The notes under the pieces are model-generated. The model did not search any database. It had not been told where the DNA came from and saw only the letters and a program-made list of their open reading frames with translations. 6,566 nt of DNA, taken from NCBI GenBank assembly GCA_013329455.1, contig DUKF01000180.1, forward strand, positions 1 to 6,566, in the 5' to 3' direction. The number at the start of each line of letters is the position of its first letter. The stretch's first letter is position 1. This document shows, piece after piece, positions 5,722 to 6,566 of the stretch. A program made the translations under genes and the position numbers. This DNA is from Methanotrichaceae archaeon. GTDB taxonomy: Archaea > Halobacteriota > Methanosarcinia > Methanotrichales > Methanotrichaceae.

Positions 5722-6061
5722 TCAGTTGCGCCTCCCTCTCTTCAGGATCGCCAGACACTCGATCATAATATCGAAGAGCTTCAGCGTCGGAATTATCCGA
5801 CCTGCCCCCAACTTCAGCACCCGCACGACCGCAAGAAGCCTCCCGCCGAAATGGCTCGAGCCCCTTCTGCCCGGCCATCAAGCACTTCTCCTGGTGCTCC
5901 TCTACTCGAATCCGAAGGGCGCGGGCCAGCCGCATCCACCTGCTCGGACCCCCCCTCGCTCTGGCTCTCGCTTGTCGCCTCGCCGTCTTGCAGGAGACGT
6001 CGAGCACCTCGGCGACCCTGGTCAGAGCTCTGCCCCCGGCCTTCAGGTCGATGAAAGGCAC
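5722..6061 (-). pseudogene. Probable frameshifted gene remnant with helix-turn-helix-like start
   Basis: A minus-strand frame opens at GTG 6061, just after an in-frame TAA, and reads about 80 plausible codons. It includes RALTRVAEVLDVSCKTARRQ, which has the look of a helix-turn-helix, then a basic stretch and RVEEHQEKCLMAGQKGLEPF. After about 5815 this frame stops looking protein-like and merely continues into the antisense of the NodB-fold gene. A second minus frame, open from 5877 to TGA 5722-5724, reads LLAVVRVLKLGAGRIIPTLK then LFDIMIECLAILKRGRRN and has high GC3. The simplest reading is one gene broken by a frameshift in about 5815-5875. The second frame might instead be a small separate protein, but its GTG starts lack a well-placed ribosome site. 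No family is recognised. Confidence 0.35.
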
Positions 6062-6074
6062 TTAAGCACTCAAA

Positions 6075-6082
6075 AGTATAAA
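6075..6082 (-). promoter_or_regulatory. TATA-like element before the relic
   Basis: TTTATACT on the minus strand lies 13 bases before GTG 6061. That spacing would only allow an essentially leaderless message starting at or inside the frame, so the assignment is weak. Confidence 0.2.
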
Positions 6083-6083
6083 A

Positions 6084-6242
6084 TTATCTTAAAATGTGGG
6101 CACGATCAATCATTTGCTGGTTATATGCTCCTTCCCTCAGCAAAGTTGCGCGGGCGGAATGCTTGAAATTGGTTGATGGATCCAAAGAGAGCCTATTGAT
6201 TCTGATTTGTGGGATACTTTGAGGGACGCTCATATGGATCAT
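6084..6242 (-). CDS. Doubtful 52-residue hypothetical protein
   Basis: ATG 6242 opens a 52-codon frame ending at TAA 6084-6086 (MIHMSVPQSIPQIRINRLSL, ending QQMIDRAHILR). A symmetric TATA element, TTTATAAA (6249-6256), lies just upstream but too near for a normal start-site distance. No ribosome site is visible before either ATG (residue 1 or 4). Codon use is unlike the confident genes. It is listed because the 260-base gap holds nothing better, and it may well be non-coding. Confidence 0.15.
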   Translation of the reverse strand: MIHMSVPQSIPQIRINRLSLDPSTNFKHSARATLLREGAYNQQMIDRAHILR

Positions 6243-6248
6243 CCCGCA

Positions 6249-6256
6249 TTTATAAA
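6249..6256. promoter_or_regulatory. Palindromic TATA element TTTATAAA
   Basis: The element reads the same on both strands. On the plus strand it would drive a transcript antisense to the coiled-coil gene; on the minus strand, one toward the 52-codon frame. No clear gene is placed correctly for either. Confidence 0.25.
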
Positions 6257-6320
6257 AGAGCTGTTAAACCAAAACAGAACAATACAAACGAAGAGAAGAC
6301 AAACGAGCACTTCTAGCCTG

Positions 6321-6566
6321 TCAGATGAGGCCCTTTTCTTTCAGAGCCGTCTTCACCTCGGCGAGATCGGTTTCGATCCTCTGAAACTTCATATCGATGT
6401 GGCTCTTCAAATCCGTCCTGAGCCCCCGAATCTCACCTGTGGTCTCATCCTGCTTGTCGAGCATATGGTCCTGCTTATCGAGCATATGGTCCATCTTGGA
6501 GTCGAGTCCCTGGATCGCTCTTATGGTCGCATCCTGCTTGTTGAGCATCTGGTCCTGCTTGTCGAG
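6321..6566 (-). CDS. Coiled-coil protein with KQD heptads (C-terminal part; enters from right edge)
   Basis: The frame is open from the right edge to TGA 6321-6323 and gives the last 81 residues. The visible part is almost entirely predicted coiled coil. It begins with heptads of the form (H/Q)MLDKQD (LDKQDQMLNKQD, later MDHMLDKQDHMLDKQDE), followed by TTGEIRGLRTDLKSHIDMKFQRIETDLAEV and a Lys-rich end, KTALKEKGLI. The internal Met codons are heptad residues, not starts; the true start lies beyond the window. From memory, similar tails occur in Methanothrix proteins, some perhaps fused to an acylphosphatase-like domain, but that cannot be checked here. An oligomerisation role is inferred. Confidence 0.75.
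   Translation of the reverse strand, partial: LDKQDQMLNKQDATIRAIQGLDSKMDHMLDKQDHMLDKQDETTGEIRGLRTDLKSHIDMKFQRIETDLAEVKTALKEKGLI
6448..6566 (-). repeat. In-frame 21-bp tandem repeats encoding heptads
   Basis: On the plus strand the 21-base unit TCCTGCTTGTCGAGCATATG(G) occurs at 6448-6468 and 6469-6489, again at 6532-6552, and as a partial unit at 6553-6566. The 42 bases between the two pairs are two diverged units, so the 21-base phase holds across the array. Each unit encodes one heptad of the coiled coil. Confidence 0.7.

Overview
The window looks like part of a methanogenic euryarchaeal chromosome. A Methanothrix (Methanosaeta)-like organism is the best guess. The reasons are an archaeal box A (TTTATATA) in front of a gene, strong Shine-Dalgarno sites of the AGGAGGG type, secreted proteins with many N-glycosylation sequons built from SpaA-like and DUF11/DUF7507-like beta modules, a NodB-fold secreted protein of a type I associate with methanogens, and a KQD-heptad coiled-coil protein. 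The genus is inferred from recall, not tested.

Layout. Positions 1-1678 (minus) hold the N-terminal 559 residues of a large secreted modular protein that runs off the left edge. Just upstream in the same direction, 1701-2861 (minus) encodes a 386-residue secreted Cys-rich protein with an SpaA-like and a PKD-like domain. Only 22 bases separate the two, so they are probably one operon. Directly upstream again, 2862-3182 (minus) is a 106-codon frame with its own ribosome binding site but one in-frame TGA. It abuts the next ATG exactly and is either a broken gene or a folded RNA that happens to read open. Positions 3183-3470 hold an AT-rich island and a short repeat but no convincing gene. Positions 3471-4397 (minus) encode a third secreted, very Cys-rich, acidic protein.

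The 236-base gap 4398-4633 is a divergent promoter region. It has a good box A for the plus gene and a 17-bp direct repeat that seems to duplicate the minus core promoter. Positions 4634-5659 (plus) encode a secreted NodB (polysaccharide deacetylase)-fold protein that lacks the metal-binding histidines and ends at a hairpin terminator. Positions 5722-6061 (minus) carry a probable frameshifted relic with a helix-turn-helix-like start. Positions 6062-6320 contain only a doubtful 52-codon frame and a TATA element. Positions 6321-6566 (minus) are the C-terminal end of a coiled-coil protein entering from the right edge.

Together the central genes form a cell-surface locus. Three exported proteins share Cys-containing Ig/PKD-like beta modules, and an exported, probably non-catalytic NodB-fold protein is divergently transcribed beside them. 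None has a visible C-terminal membrane anchor in the parts seen. A structural, adhesive or carbohydrate-binding envelope role is a reasonable inference, but the sequence does not prove it.
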